DNA from: Megasphaera massiliensis | GTDB lineage: Bacteria; Bacillota; Negativicutes; Veillonellales; Megasphaeraceae | Assembly (NCBI RefSeq): GCF_000455225.1 | Contig: NZ_HF954537.1 | Location: forward strand, 1-36,542 | Reading direction: 5' to 3' | Length of the DNA: 36,542 nucleotides | Part shown: positions 7,609-14,780 of the stretch, piece after piece | Layout: each line of letters begins with the position of its first letter | Numbering within the stretch: the stretch's first letter is position 1 | Notes under the pieces: generated by a model | Told to the model about the DNA's origin: nothing | Database searches by the model: none | The model's input: the letters and a program-made list of their open reading frames with translations, nothing else | Translations under genes and position numbers: made by a program

Positions 7609-8424
7609 ATGGAAATATTGGTATGTGTCAAACAGGTTCCGGACACAGCAGAAGTTAAGATTGACCCCGTAAAAAATACCATCATCCGTGCTGGTGTTCC
7701 TAACATTTTCAACCCCTTCGACCAGAACGCACTGGAAGGTGCTCTGCAGTTGAAAGACGCTGATAAGGATAACGTCAAAGTCACGTTACTCTCCATGGGT
7801 CCTGAACAGGCTAAAGATGTCCTTCGTGAAGGTCTCGCTATGGGTGCTGACGATGCTTATCTCGTATCTGACCGTAAACTCGGCGGCTCCGATACGTTAG
7901 CCACGGGCTATGCTTTGGCACAGGCTGTTAAAAAAGTTGCTGAACTCAAAGGCATCGAAAAATTTGATTTGGTTCTTTGCGGCAAACAGGCTATCGACGG
8001 CGATACCGCTCAGGTTGGCCCGCAGATCGCTTGCGAACTCGGTATTCCGCAGATTACGTATGCTCGCGACATCAAAGTCGAAGGCGACAAAGTCACTGTC
8101 CAGCAGGAAAATGAAGAAGGCTACATCGTAACTGAAGCTAATTTCCCTGTCCTCATCACCGCCGTAAAAGACTTGAATGAACCGCGTTTCCCGACCATTC
8201 GCGGCACGATGAAAGCAAAACGCCGTGAAATCCCGACCTTAGACGCTGCTGCTATCGGCGTTGACGAAACGCTTATCGGTTTGAGTGGTTCTCCGACAAA
8301 AGTTCGTAAAACTTTCACTCCGCCTCAGAGATCCGGCGGTCTCGTTCTCAAAGTTGAAGACGACAACGAACAGGCAATCGTCGACCAGCTCATGGAAAAA
8401 CTGACTGCCCAGAAAATCATTTAA
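7609..8424 (+). CDS. etfB: Electron transfer flavoprotein, beta subunit
   Basis: This 271-residue subunit pairs with EtfA to form the flavoprotein that takes electrons from NADH and passes them to butyryl-CoA dehydrogenase and to a low-potential acceptor. It starts with MEILVCVKQVPDTAEVKID, typical of EtfB, and carries the nucleotide-binding segment CGKQAIDGDTAQVGP and the C-terminal family stretch NEPRFPTIRGTMKAKR. In bifurcating Etfs this subunit holds the second FAD, which receives the NADH electrons. Length and sequence match the M. elsdenii type. AGGAGG at 7594-7599 fixes the start. Codon bias matches bcd. Confidence 0.97.
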   Translation: MEILVCVKQVPDTAEVKIDPVKNTIIRAGVPNIFNPFDQNALEGALQLKDADKDNVKVTLLSMGPEQAKDVLREGLAMGADDAYLVSDRKLGGSDTLATGYALAQAVKKVAELKGIEKFDLVLCGKQAIDGDTAQVGPQIACELGIPQITYARDIKVEGDKVTVQQENEEGYIVTEANFPVLITAVKDLNEPRFPTIRGTMKAKRREIPTLDAAAIGVDETLIGLSGSPTKVRKTFTPPQRSGGLVLKVEDDNEQAIVDQLMEKLTAQKII

Positions 8425-8444
8425 TTCAAGGAGGAACAGTGAAA

Positions 8445-9461
8445 ATGGATTTAGCAGAATGCAAAGGCATTTATGTAATTGCTGAACAGTTTGAAGGCAA
8501 ATTACGTGATGTATCTTTTGAATTGTTGGGTCAGGCCCGCATCTTGGCTGACACCATTGGCGACGAAGTCGGCGCTATTCTTATTGGTAAAGATGTAAAA
8601 CCGTTGGCACAGGAATTGATCGCTCACGGTGCTCATAAAGTTTTCGTCTATGACGATCCGAAACTCGAACATTACAATACGACAGCATATGCAAAAGTTC
8701 TTTGCGACTTCTTCGAAGAAGAAAAAGCTAACGTATTCCTCGTTGGTGCTACCAACATCGGCCGTGACCTCGGCCCTCGCGTTGCCAACACCTTGAAAAC
8801 GGGCCTTACAGCTGACTGCACGCAGCTCAGCGTTGACGACGACGGCAAGACCATCGTATGGACTCGTCCGGCTCTCGGCGGCAACATCATGGCTGAAATC
8901 ATTTGTAAAGACAACCGCCCGCAGATGGGTACGGTTCGTCCGCACGTTTTCAAAAAACCGGAAGCTGACCCCAATGCAACGGGTGAAGTTATCGAAAAAG
9001 AAGTTAAAGTTTCCGATGCTGACATGATGACTCGTTTCGTCGAACTCATTAAAATGGGCGGCGAAGGCGTTAAGATCGAAGACGCTGACATCATCGTTTC
9101 CGGCGGCCGCGGCATGAATGGTGAAGAACCGTTCGCTACGGGCATCCTGAAAGAATGCGCAGACGTTCTCGGCGGCGCTGTCGGTGCTTCCCGTGCCGCA
9201 GTTGACGCTGGCTGGATCAGCGCTCTCCATCAGGTCGGCCAGACGGGTAAAACCGTTGCTCCGAAGATCTACATTGCCTGCGCTATCTCCGGTGCTATTC
9301 AGCACTTGGCTGGTATGTCCGGCTCTGACTGCATCATCGCCATCAACAAAGACGAAGATGCTCCGATCTTCAAAGTTTGCGACTACGGTATCGTAGGCGA
9401 TGTCTACAAAGTTCTTCCGATGCTCACCGCAGCTATCAAGAAACAGAAAGGCCTCGCATAA
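8445..9461 (+). CDS. etfA: Electron transfer flavoprotein, alpha subunit
   Basis: This 338-residue subunit binds FAD and docks on butyryl-CoA dehydrogenase. The FAD-binding C-terminal half shows GGRGMNGEEPF, GGAVGASRAAVDAGW, HQVGQTGKTV and CAISGAIQHLAGM. The N-terminal half is the Rossmann-like domain shared with EtfB. An in-frame GTG at 8439 could also start it (two residues longer), but AAGGAGG at 8428-8434 is 10 bases from ATG 8445 and only 4 from the GTG, so I chose the ATG. It follows etfB by 20 bases and closes the operon at a strong terminator. Confidence 0.97.
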   Translation: MDLAECKGIYVIAEQFEGKLRDVSFELLGQARILADTIGDEVGAILIGKDVKPLAQELIAHGAHKVFVYDDPKLEHYNTTAYAKVLCDFFEEEKANVFLVGATNIGRDLGPRVANTLKTGLTADCTQLSVDDDGKTIVWTRPALGGNIMAEIICKDNRPQMGTVRPHVFKKPEADPNATGEVIEKEVKVSDADMMTRFVELIKMGGEGVKIEDADIIVSGGRGMNGEEPFATGILKECADVLGGAVGASRAAVDAGWISALHQVGQTGKTVAPKIYIACAISGAIQHLAGMSGSDCIIAINKDEDAPIFKVCDYGIVGDVYKVLPMLTAAIKKQKGLA

Positions 9462-9481
9462 GCTACTTGATTGTGAATGAT

Positions 9482-9516
9482 AAAAGCACTGTCTCTCTGA
9501 GACAGTGCTTTTTTTG
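9482..9516 (+). terminator. Intrinsic terminator after etfA
   Basis: AAAGCACTGTCTC (9483-9495) pairs perfectly with GAGACAGTGCTTT (9499-9511) around a three-base loop and is followed by T's. It is a very strong end to the bcd-etfBA transcript. Confidence 0.93.
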
Positions 9517-9551
9517 TGAAATATTCCGGGTGGAAAGATGGTTTCTCTCAC

Positions 9552-9580
9552 TTGACAAGGCCCGAAACGTGCCGTATAAT
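9552..9580 (+). promoter_or_regulatory. Promoter for thrS
   Basis: TTGACA (9552-9557) and TATAAT (9575-9580) are both perfect, with 17 bases between them. It drives the T-box leader and thrS. Confidence 0.88.
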
Positions 9581-9605
9581 TTACGCATACCTTAGATATA
9601 AGAGA

Positions 9606-9837
9606 AAAGCTTTGAAAAGGACAACACTTTACAGCTCCTTTATGACAGAGAGAGGTACGTTGCTGGGAGTACCTTATAAAGACTGAAAAGTTACCGCCTT
9701 GGAGCTGAGTTTCTGAACTGAGTAAGAAACTCCGGACGCCCCGTTACGGCGCTTGAGTACGCTGGGATTTTTCCCGGTGAACTAGGGTGGAACCACGTGA
9801 GTAATGCTCTCGTCCCTTGAGGACGAGGGCTTTTTTT
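9606..9837 (+). promoter_or_regulatory. T-box riboswitch (threonine) upstream of thrS
   Basis: The leader has the T-box sequence AGGGTGGAACCACG (9784-9797), which pairs with the uncharged tRNA acceptor end, just before an intrinsic terminator. Upstream, a Stem I can be drawn: CAGCTCC pairs with GGAGCTG, and a distal arm GGTAC/GTACC carries the AGAGAG and TTGCTGGGAG loop elements. On the 3' side of Stem I, ACC at 9693-9695 is the likely specifier, a threonine codon, which agrees with the gene downstream. Uncharged tRNA-Thr should stabilise the antiterminator and allow thrS transcription. Outer limits are approximate. Confidence 0.92.
9806..9837 (+). terminator. Regulated terminator of the thrS T-box
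   Basis: GCTCTCGTCC (9806-9815) pairs with GGACGAGGGC (9821-9830) around CTTGA and is followed by seven T. Its 5' side follows directly after the T-box sequence, as expected for a terminator/antiterminator switch. Confidence 0.9.
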
Positions 9838-9856
9838 ATTAAGGAGGATGTTTCGT

Positions 9857-11764
9857 ATGGCAGAATTACTGTTGAAAGATGGAAGCAAAAAACAATTTTC
9901 CGATGGCATTTCTCTTGCCCAGGCCGTAAAAGAACTGAGCAACAGTCTTGCTAAAAAGGTTTTAGTCGCAAGGGTAAACGGTGAAATCACGGACCTTCGT
10001 GAAACGATCGTCGACGGCTCGACGGTCGAATTCTTCACCTTTGCCGATCAGGAAGGGAAGGATACCCTTCGCCATACAGCCTCTCATATCATGGCCCAGG
10101 CGATCCAGCACCTCTATCCGGGCGTCAAGTTCGCCATCGGCCCGTCCATTGAAAACGGTTTCTACTATGACCTCGATACAGAACACCGCTTCACACAGGA
10201 CGACTTCGGTGCCATTGAAACTGAAATGGCTAAGATCGTAAAAGAAAACCTTCCCATTACCAAAGAAATCCTGTCCCGTGCCGACGCGTTGAAGATGTTC
10301 AAAGATGCCGGCCAGGATTATAAAGTAGAACTCATCCAGGACCTTCCGGAAGATGCCGTCATCTCCGTCTATCGCCAAGGCGACTTCTACGACCTCTGTG
10401 CCGGTCCGCACTGCGAATCGACAGGCCGGGTCAAAGCCTTTAAGATCCAGACCGTTGCCGGTGCCTACTGGCGGGGCGATGAAAAGAACAAGATGCTCCA
10501 GCGTATCTACGGCACGGCTTTTGAAAAGAAATCCGAACTCGACGACTACTTGAAGATGATGGAAGAAGCTGAAAAGCGCGACCATCGTAAATTGGGCAAA
10601 CAGCTCGGCCTGTTCATGCTCAGCGAATACGGCCCGGGCTTCCCCTTCTTCCTGCCGAAGGGCATGATCGTCCGCAACCTGCTCATCGACTACTGGCGCG
10701 AAGTTCATCGCCGCTACGGCTACCAGCAGGTCATGACTCCGATGATCATGAACCGCGAACTCTGGGAAACTTCCGGTCACTGGGATCATTACAAAGAAAA
10801 CATGTACTTCACCAAGATCGACGATGAAGACTACGCCATCAAACCGATGAACTGCCCGGGCGGCATGTTGGTCTATGCCAACGAACCTCATTCCTATAAG
10901 GAACTGCCCCTGCGCATCGGCGAACTGGGACTCGTTCACCGTCATGAATTGTCCGGCGCCCTCCACGGCCTGTTCCGCGTCCGCTGCTTCACTCAGGACG
11001 ATGCCCACATCTTCATGATGCCTAGCCAGATCGAAGACGTCATCCAGGAAACGATCCGCCTCTTCGACGAAGTCTATGCTACCTTCGGTTTGACCTACCA
11101 CGCTGAACTGTCGACTCGTCCGGACAACTCCATGGGCGACGACGCTACCTGGGAAATGACGACCGATGCCCTGCGCAAAGCCATGGATGACTTCGGCCTC
11201 GACTACAGCATCAACGAAGGCGACGGCGCCTTCTACGGTCCGAAGATCGACTTCCACTTGAAGGACTCCATCGGCCGTACCTGGCAGTGCGGTACCATCC
11301 AGCTCGATATGCTCCTGCCGGAAAAATTCAACCTGACCTACACCGGGGAAGACGGCCAGAAACACCGTCCGGTCATGATCCACCGCGTCGTCTACGGTTC
11401 GATCGAACGCTTCATCGGCATCTTGACCGAAAACTATGCCGGTGCTTTCCCGACCTGGCTGGCTCCGGTTCAGATCAAGATCCTGCCGATCTCTGAAAAA
11501 CACTTGGCCTACTGCCAGGACGTTGCCAAGAAGATGGAAGCCAAGGGCATCCGCGTCGAAGTGGACGAAAGCAATGAAAAACTGGGTTACAAGATCCGCA
11601 AGGCACAGATGGAAAAAGTTCCTTACATGGCCGTCGTCGGCGATAAGGAAATGGAAAACGGTGCCTTCGGCCTGCGCGACCGCTCGAAAGGTGATTTAGG
11701 CGACAAGCCGATCGATGACGTCATCGAACACATCCTTCATGTGAGCGCAACTAGAGAAGGCTAA
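9857..11764 (+). CDS. thrS: Threonyl-tRNA synthetase
   Basis: This 635-residue class II enzyme charges tRNA-Thr. Domains in order: an N-terminal TGS domain (to about residue 60); an editing domain with HTASHIMAQ, whose His pair belongs to the serine-editing site; the class II catalytic core with MNCPGGM and HRHELSGALHGLFRVRCFTQDDAH, including the zinc-binding Cys and His; and a C-terminal anticodon-binding domain. The upstream ATG at 9848 is rejected as the start because it directly abuts the AAGGAGG at 9841-9847, whereas ATG 9857 has a 9-base spacer. Expression is controlled by the T-box leader. Confidence 0.97.
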   Translation: MAELLLKDGSKKQFSDGISLAQAVKELSNSLAKKVLVARVNGEITDLRETIVDGSTVEFFTFADQEGKDTLRHTASHIMAQAIQHLYPGVKFAIGPSIENGFYYDLDTEHRFTQDDFGAIETEMAKIVKENLPITKEILSRADALKMFKDAGQDYKVELIQDLPEDAVISVYRQGDFYDLCAGPHCESTGRVKAFKIQTVAGAYWRGDEKNKMLQRIYGTAFEKKSELDDYLKMMEEAEKRDHRKLGKQLGLFMLSEYGPGFPFFLPKGMIVRNLLIDYWREVHRRYGYQQVMTPMIMNRELWETSGHWDHYKENMYFTKIDDEDYAIKPMNCPGGMLVYANEPHSYKELPLRIGELGLVHRHELSGALHGLFRVRCFTQDDAHIFMMPSQIEDVIQETIRLFDEVYATFGLTYHAELSTRPDNSMGDDATWEMTTDALRKAMDDFGLDYSINEGDGAFYGPKIDFHLKDSIGRTWQCGTIQLDMLLPEKFNLTYTGEDGQKHRPVMIHRVVYGSIERFIGILTENYAGAFPTWLAPVQIKILPISEKHLAYCQDVAKKMEAKGIRVEVDESNEKLGYKIRKAQMEKVPYMAVVGDKEMENGAFGLRDRSKGDLGDKPIDDVIEHILHVSATREG

Positions 11765-11848
11765 TCTCCTTTGTCGAAAGCATGCCCTATGGTAAGCCCT
11801 CGAAGGACGAAATCGCTTATACTGTCATTCGCTGTCTCAGGACAGTGA

Positions 11849-11887
11849 AAAGGGGCTGTTTTTAGGAACAGCCCCCTTTCTTTTTTT
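11849..11887 (+). terminator. Intrinsic terminator after thrS
   Basis: GGGGCTGTT (11852-11860) pairs with AACAGCCCC (11867-11875), with flanking A's and T's extending the stem, and is followed by a seven-T run. A smaller stem, CTGTC-TCAG-GACAG (11832-11845), lies just upstream. Confidence 0.9.
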
Positions 11888-11903
11888 CTATAAAGGAGTT
11901 TCT

Positions 11904-12767
11904 ATGATAATCAACTGGTATCCCGGCCATATGGCCAAGGCCAAGCGCCTGATTCAGGAAAATCTCAAAATCATCGACGTCGTCATCGAACTCGTCGACG
12001 CCCGCATCCCCTTGAGCAGCACCAACCCCATGATCAAATCCCTCATCGGCGACAAGCCGTCCGTCGTCGTCCTCAATAAGGCCGATTTGGCCGATCCGGC
12101 CGTCGTCGACGAATGGGTGGCCTACTATAAACAGCAGGGGAGAAAGGTCATGGCCCTCAATAGCAAAGGCGGCAAGGGAGTCAAACAGCTCGTGTCCCTC
12201 ATCCGCTCCTTAGCGGCGCCCAAGCTCGAACGCTGGAAGGCACGGGGCCTCAAGAACCGCGCCGTCCGGACCATGATCCTGGGGATCCCCAACGTCGGCA
12301 AGTCGACGCTGATCAATAAGTTGTCCCACCGAAGCGCCGCCAAGACGGCCGATAAGCCCGGGGAAACGAAGGGCAAGCAGTGGGTCCACATCGGCGACCA
12401 GCTCGACCTCCTCGATACGCCGGGCGTCTTGTGGCCGAAACTTGAAAATCAGACCAGTGCCTACCGGCTGGCCGCAACGGGGGCCATTTCCGACACCGTC
12501 TTCGATATGGAAACGGTAATTGCCCAGCTCATCGAACAGCTGACGGCCCAGTACCCGGATGAATTGAAAGGCCGCTATAAACTGGAAGAACTCAGCGACA
12601 AACCACTGGAAACGATTGAAGCCATCGGCCGCAAGCGAGGCTGCATCGTCTCCGGCGGCGTCGTCGACTTAGAAAAGACATATAAACTCATTTTGAAGGA
12701 ATTCCGCGAAGGCGTAATCGGCGCCATTTCCCTCGACCGCCTCGGTGAATTTGAAGGGGATGAATGA
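11904..12767 (+). CDS. rbgA: Ribosome biogenesis GTPase RbgA (YlqF)
   Basis: This 287-residue circularly permuted GTPase acts late in 50S ribosomal subunit assembly. The permuted motif order is visible: G4 NKAD at residues 58-61 comes before G1 GIPNVGKST at 127-135 and G3 DTPGVLWP. It starts with the family sequence INWYPGHMAKAKR. The C-terminal part is the RNA-binding domain. A clear AAAGGAG is at 11892-11898. The gene is followed by rnhB with one intervening base, the same pairing as in Bacillus. No promoter stands out between the thrS terminator and this gene. Confidence 0.96.
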   Translation: MIINWYPGHMAKAKRLIQENLKIIDVVIELVDARIPLSSTNPMIKSLIGDKPSVVVLNKADLADPAVVDEWVAYYKQQGRKVMALNSKGGKGVKQLVSLIRSLAAPKLERWKARGLKNRAVRTMILGIPNVGKSTLINKLSHRSAAKTADKPGETKGKQWVHIGDQLDLLDTPGVLWPKLENQTSAYRLAATGAISDTVFDMETVIAQLIEQLTAQYPDELKGRYKLEELSDKPLETIEAIGRKRGCIVSGGVVDLEKTYKLILKEFREGVIGAISLDRLGEFEGDE

Positions 12768-12768
12768 C

Positions 12769-13560
12769 ATGGACATTGCCAAATTAAAGGTAGCCGACCT
12801 GAAAGAGCTGTTGGCCCAAGGCCGGGACATCGAAGCGTTGCTTTCGGCCATGAAGGGCGACGGCCGGGTGTCGGTCCGAAAGCTGGCCGACACCTACATG
12901 AAGCGGAAAATCAAGGAAGAAGAGGAACGGGAACGGGTCCTTCACCTCTATGATCCGGAAGGGCAGTATTACCGCCAGGGCCTGTACCATGTGGCCGGTA
13001 TCGACGAAGCCGGCCGCGGGCCTGCGGCAGGGCCGGTCATGGTAGCCGCCGTCATCCTGCCGCCCTTTTGGGACTGTCCGGGCCTTAATGACAGCAAAAA
13101 AGTACAGCCCGCCAAAAGGGCAGAGCTGTACGACAAAATCATGGCCGAAGCCGTGGCCGTGTCGTGTATCGCCAAATCAGAAAAGGACATCGACCGCCTC
13201 GACATCTACCATGCGACGATGCAGGCCATGTACGAGACGGTAGAAGGCCTTGCCGTTCCGGCCGAAGCCGTCCTGGTCGATGCCATGCCCCTGCGGGACC
13301 TTACGATGCCGCATCGGTCCCTGGTCCACGGCGACGCCTTAAGCGCGTCCATCGCCGCGGCGTCGATCATCGCCAAGGTGACGCGAGACCGGCTGATGGT
13401 CGAATACGACAAAAAATATCCCCAGTACGGCTTTGCCGTCCACAAGGGATATTTGACGAAGATGCATATGGAAGCCCTTCGGGAATATGGGCCCTGTCCG
13501 ATACACCGGCGGTCTTTTGAACCGATCAAGAGCATGGTGCAGGGGCAAGGCAGTTTTTAG
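12769..13560 (+). CDS. rnhB: Ribonuclease HII
   Basis: This 263-residue endonuclease removes ribonucleotides and RNA from RNA:DNA hybrids. The catalytic domain starts near residue 75 with GIDEAGRGPAAGPV (the Asp-Glu pair of the active site), then DSKKV and the later acidic residues around VDAMPL. A helical, charged N-terminal extension of about 65 residues precedes it, as in the Bacillus type. Upstream in-frame starts exist (GTG 12745, ATG 12760), but AAGGGG at 12754-12759 is best spaced for ATG 12769, one base after the rbgA stop. It converges on corA with only 8 bases between the two stops and no terminator in between. Confidence 0.95.
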   Translation: MDIAKLKVADLKELLAQGRDIEALLSAMKGDGRVSVRKLADTYMKRKIKEEEERERVLHLYDPEGQYYRQGLYHVAGIDEAGRGPAAGPVMVAAVILPPFWDCPGLNDSKKVQPAKRAELYDKIMAEAVAVSCIAKSEKDIDRLDIYHATMQAMYETVEGLAVPAEAVLVDAMPLRDLTMPHRSLVHGDALSASIAAASIIAKVTRDRLMVEYDKKYPQYGFAVHKGYLTKMHMEALREYGPCPIHRRSFEPIKSMVQGQGSF

Positions 13561-13568
13561 CATAACTT

Positions 13569-14522
13569 TTAGAATAAATCCTTTCGCCACAATAAGATAG
13601 CCGCCGTAATCGTACAGATGAGGGCGATGCCGGATACGTAGAAGAAGCCGTTCGCCGTATCTTGGAAGGGGACCTGGACGTTGATGCCCCATAAACTGAA
13701 GATAATCGTCGGAACTGCCAGCATGATCGTAATCGAGGCTAAGAATTTCATGACTAAGTTCAGGTTGTTGGAAATGATCGACGCGAAGGTATCGGACATA
13801 CTCATCAGGATGTTGGAATACATTTCAACCATTTCGATAGCCTGCTTGTTTTCGATGATGACGTCTTCCAGGAGGTCTTCGTCTTCTTCATACATTTTAA
13901 TGAGATGGTGAAGGGCCGTGTTGCGGCGCAGGCGCATGAGGCGCTCCATGACGATGCCGTTTCCCCTGAGGGCCGATGTGAAGTAGGTCAAGGATTTCTG
14001 TAATTCCAAGAGCATGAAAAATTCCTTGTTGCGCATGGAATGGCGCAGTGTTTCTTCGAGATCATCCGTTCGGTGATTGATCTGCATTAAGTAACGAAGG
14101 AATAAGGTTGCCGAACGATAGAGTATTTGAAATAAGAAGCGCGTCTTTTTAAAGGTGTGGAACAGGGGATAGGTGTTTTTCGTAAAAGCGCGCATGACTT
14201 CCGTCTCCTCGATACAGAGGGTGATGATGAAGTCGGATGTGATGAAGATACCGAGGGGCAGTGTGTCGTAACTGTCCGTTTCCAGGACGACGGGAATGTT
14301 GATGACGACGAAGATGTAGTTGTCTTCGATTTCAACGTGGGAACGTTCTTCCGTGTCCAAGGCGGTTTTCAAAACATCGGTGGGGATTTCCGTGACCATG
14401 GATACGAGCTGCAAATCGTCGGAATCCGGGTTTACGACGTTGATCCATGAGCCTTTTTCAGCCGATGCCAAGGAAATGTTTCCATCCAAGTGGCCGTTGC
14501 TGTGCTTGTAAACTTGAATCAT
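13569..14522 (-). CDS. CorA-family divalent metal ion transporter with a GIN signature
   Basis: This 317-residue protein has the CorA layout: a large cytoplasmic N-terminal domain, a long helix rich in charged residues, and two C-terminal transmembrane helices. The first helix ends at the selectivity signature, which is normally YGMN; here it reads WGIN (Gly279, Ile280, Asn281). The second helix is followed by the short basic tail RKDLF. CorA proteins are pentameric channels for Mg2+ and sometimes Co2+ or Ni2+. The unusual signature means magnesium cannot be assumed, and a ZntB-like or other divalent specificity is possible. The start has GGGAGAG with a 9-base spacer. The gene has its own promoter and is transcribed away from smc. 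Confidence 0.88.
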   Translation of the reverse strand: MIQVYKHSNGHLDGNISLASAEKGSWINVVNPDSDDLQLVSMVTEIPTDVLKTALDTEERSHVEIEDNYIFVVINIPVVLETDSYDTLPLGIFITSDFIITLCIEETEVMRAFTKNTYPLFHTFKKTRFLFQILYRSATLFLRYLMQINHRTDDLEETLRHSMRNKEFFMLLELQKSLTYFTSALRGNGIVMERLMRLRRNTALHHLIKMYEEDEDLLEDVIIENKQAIEMVEMYSNILMSMSDTFASIISNNLNLVMKFLASITIMLAVPTIIFSLWGINVQVPFQDTANGFFYVSGIALICTITAAILLWRKDLF

Positions 14523-14573
14523 GTTACGGTACTCTCCCTTTCTGCAGAATCAGGGCCTCTAACCCCAAATTCT

Positions 14574-14602
14574 AATATAATCATTAATCTTTCGTTCGTC
14601 AA
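14574..14602 (-). promoter_or_regulatory. Promoter for the CorA-family gene
   Basis: On the minus strand, TTGACG (14602-14597) and TATATT (14579-14574) are 17 bases apart and about 50 bases from the start codon. Confidence 0.72.
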
Positions 14603-14659
14603 CCCTTTTGGGGATTTTTTACACAATCTTTGTCTGTCCCGGCGGCGAAGAGGTGCGGC

Positions 14660-14688
14660 TGGCGACGGACGGCTAATTATGGTATGAT
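14660..14688 (+). promoter_or_regulatory. Extended -10 promoter candidate for smc-ftsY-thiMW
   Basis: TGGTATGAT (14680-14688) is an extended -10, and the weak hexamer TGGCGA lies 17 bases upstream of the TATGAT. It precedes the 19-codon leader ORF and smc. Confidence 0.5.
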
Positions 14689-14720
14689 AACTATACGAAA
14701 AAATAAGGGGAGGCCTGCGT

Positions 14721-14780
14721 ATGACCAGAAAATTCGTACTCACGGCTGATGAAGAGAGTAAACTATTATGCAGTTATTAA
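14721..14780 (+). CDS. Possible 19-residue leader peptide overlapping the smc start
   Basis: The ORF encodes MTRKFVLTADEESKLLCSY and then TAA. It has a strong ribosome-binding site, AAGGGGAGG (14705-14713), seven bases before its ATG, better than that of smc itself. Its last 13 bases overlap the smc start in another frame. Ribosomes ending here could re-initiate on smc (translational coupling). I recognise no function for the peptide. Confidence 0.4.
   Translation: MTRKFVLTADEESKLLCSY

Noticed and set aside
6384-9461. Horizontal transfer of bcd-etfBA, suggested by the different codon use
   Set aside because: The proteins match the Megasphaera type and the bias fits high expression.
9848-9856. 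ATG 9848 as the thrS start
   Set aside because: It touches the ribosome-binding site with no spacer; ATG 9857 is correctly spaced.
9962-11503. A 513-codon open frame antisense to thrS
   Set aside because: thrS is certain on the other strand; the antisense frame shows no domain and only reflects codon periodicity.
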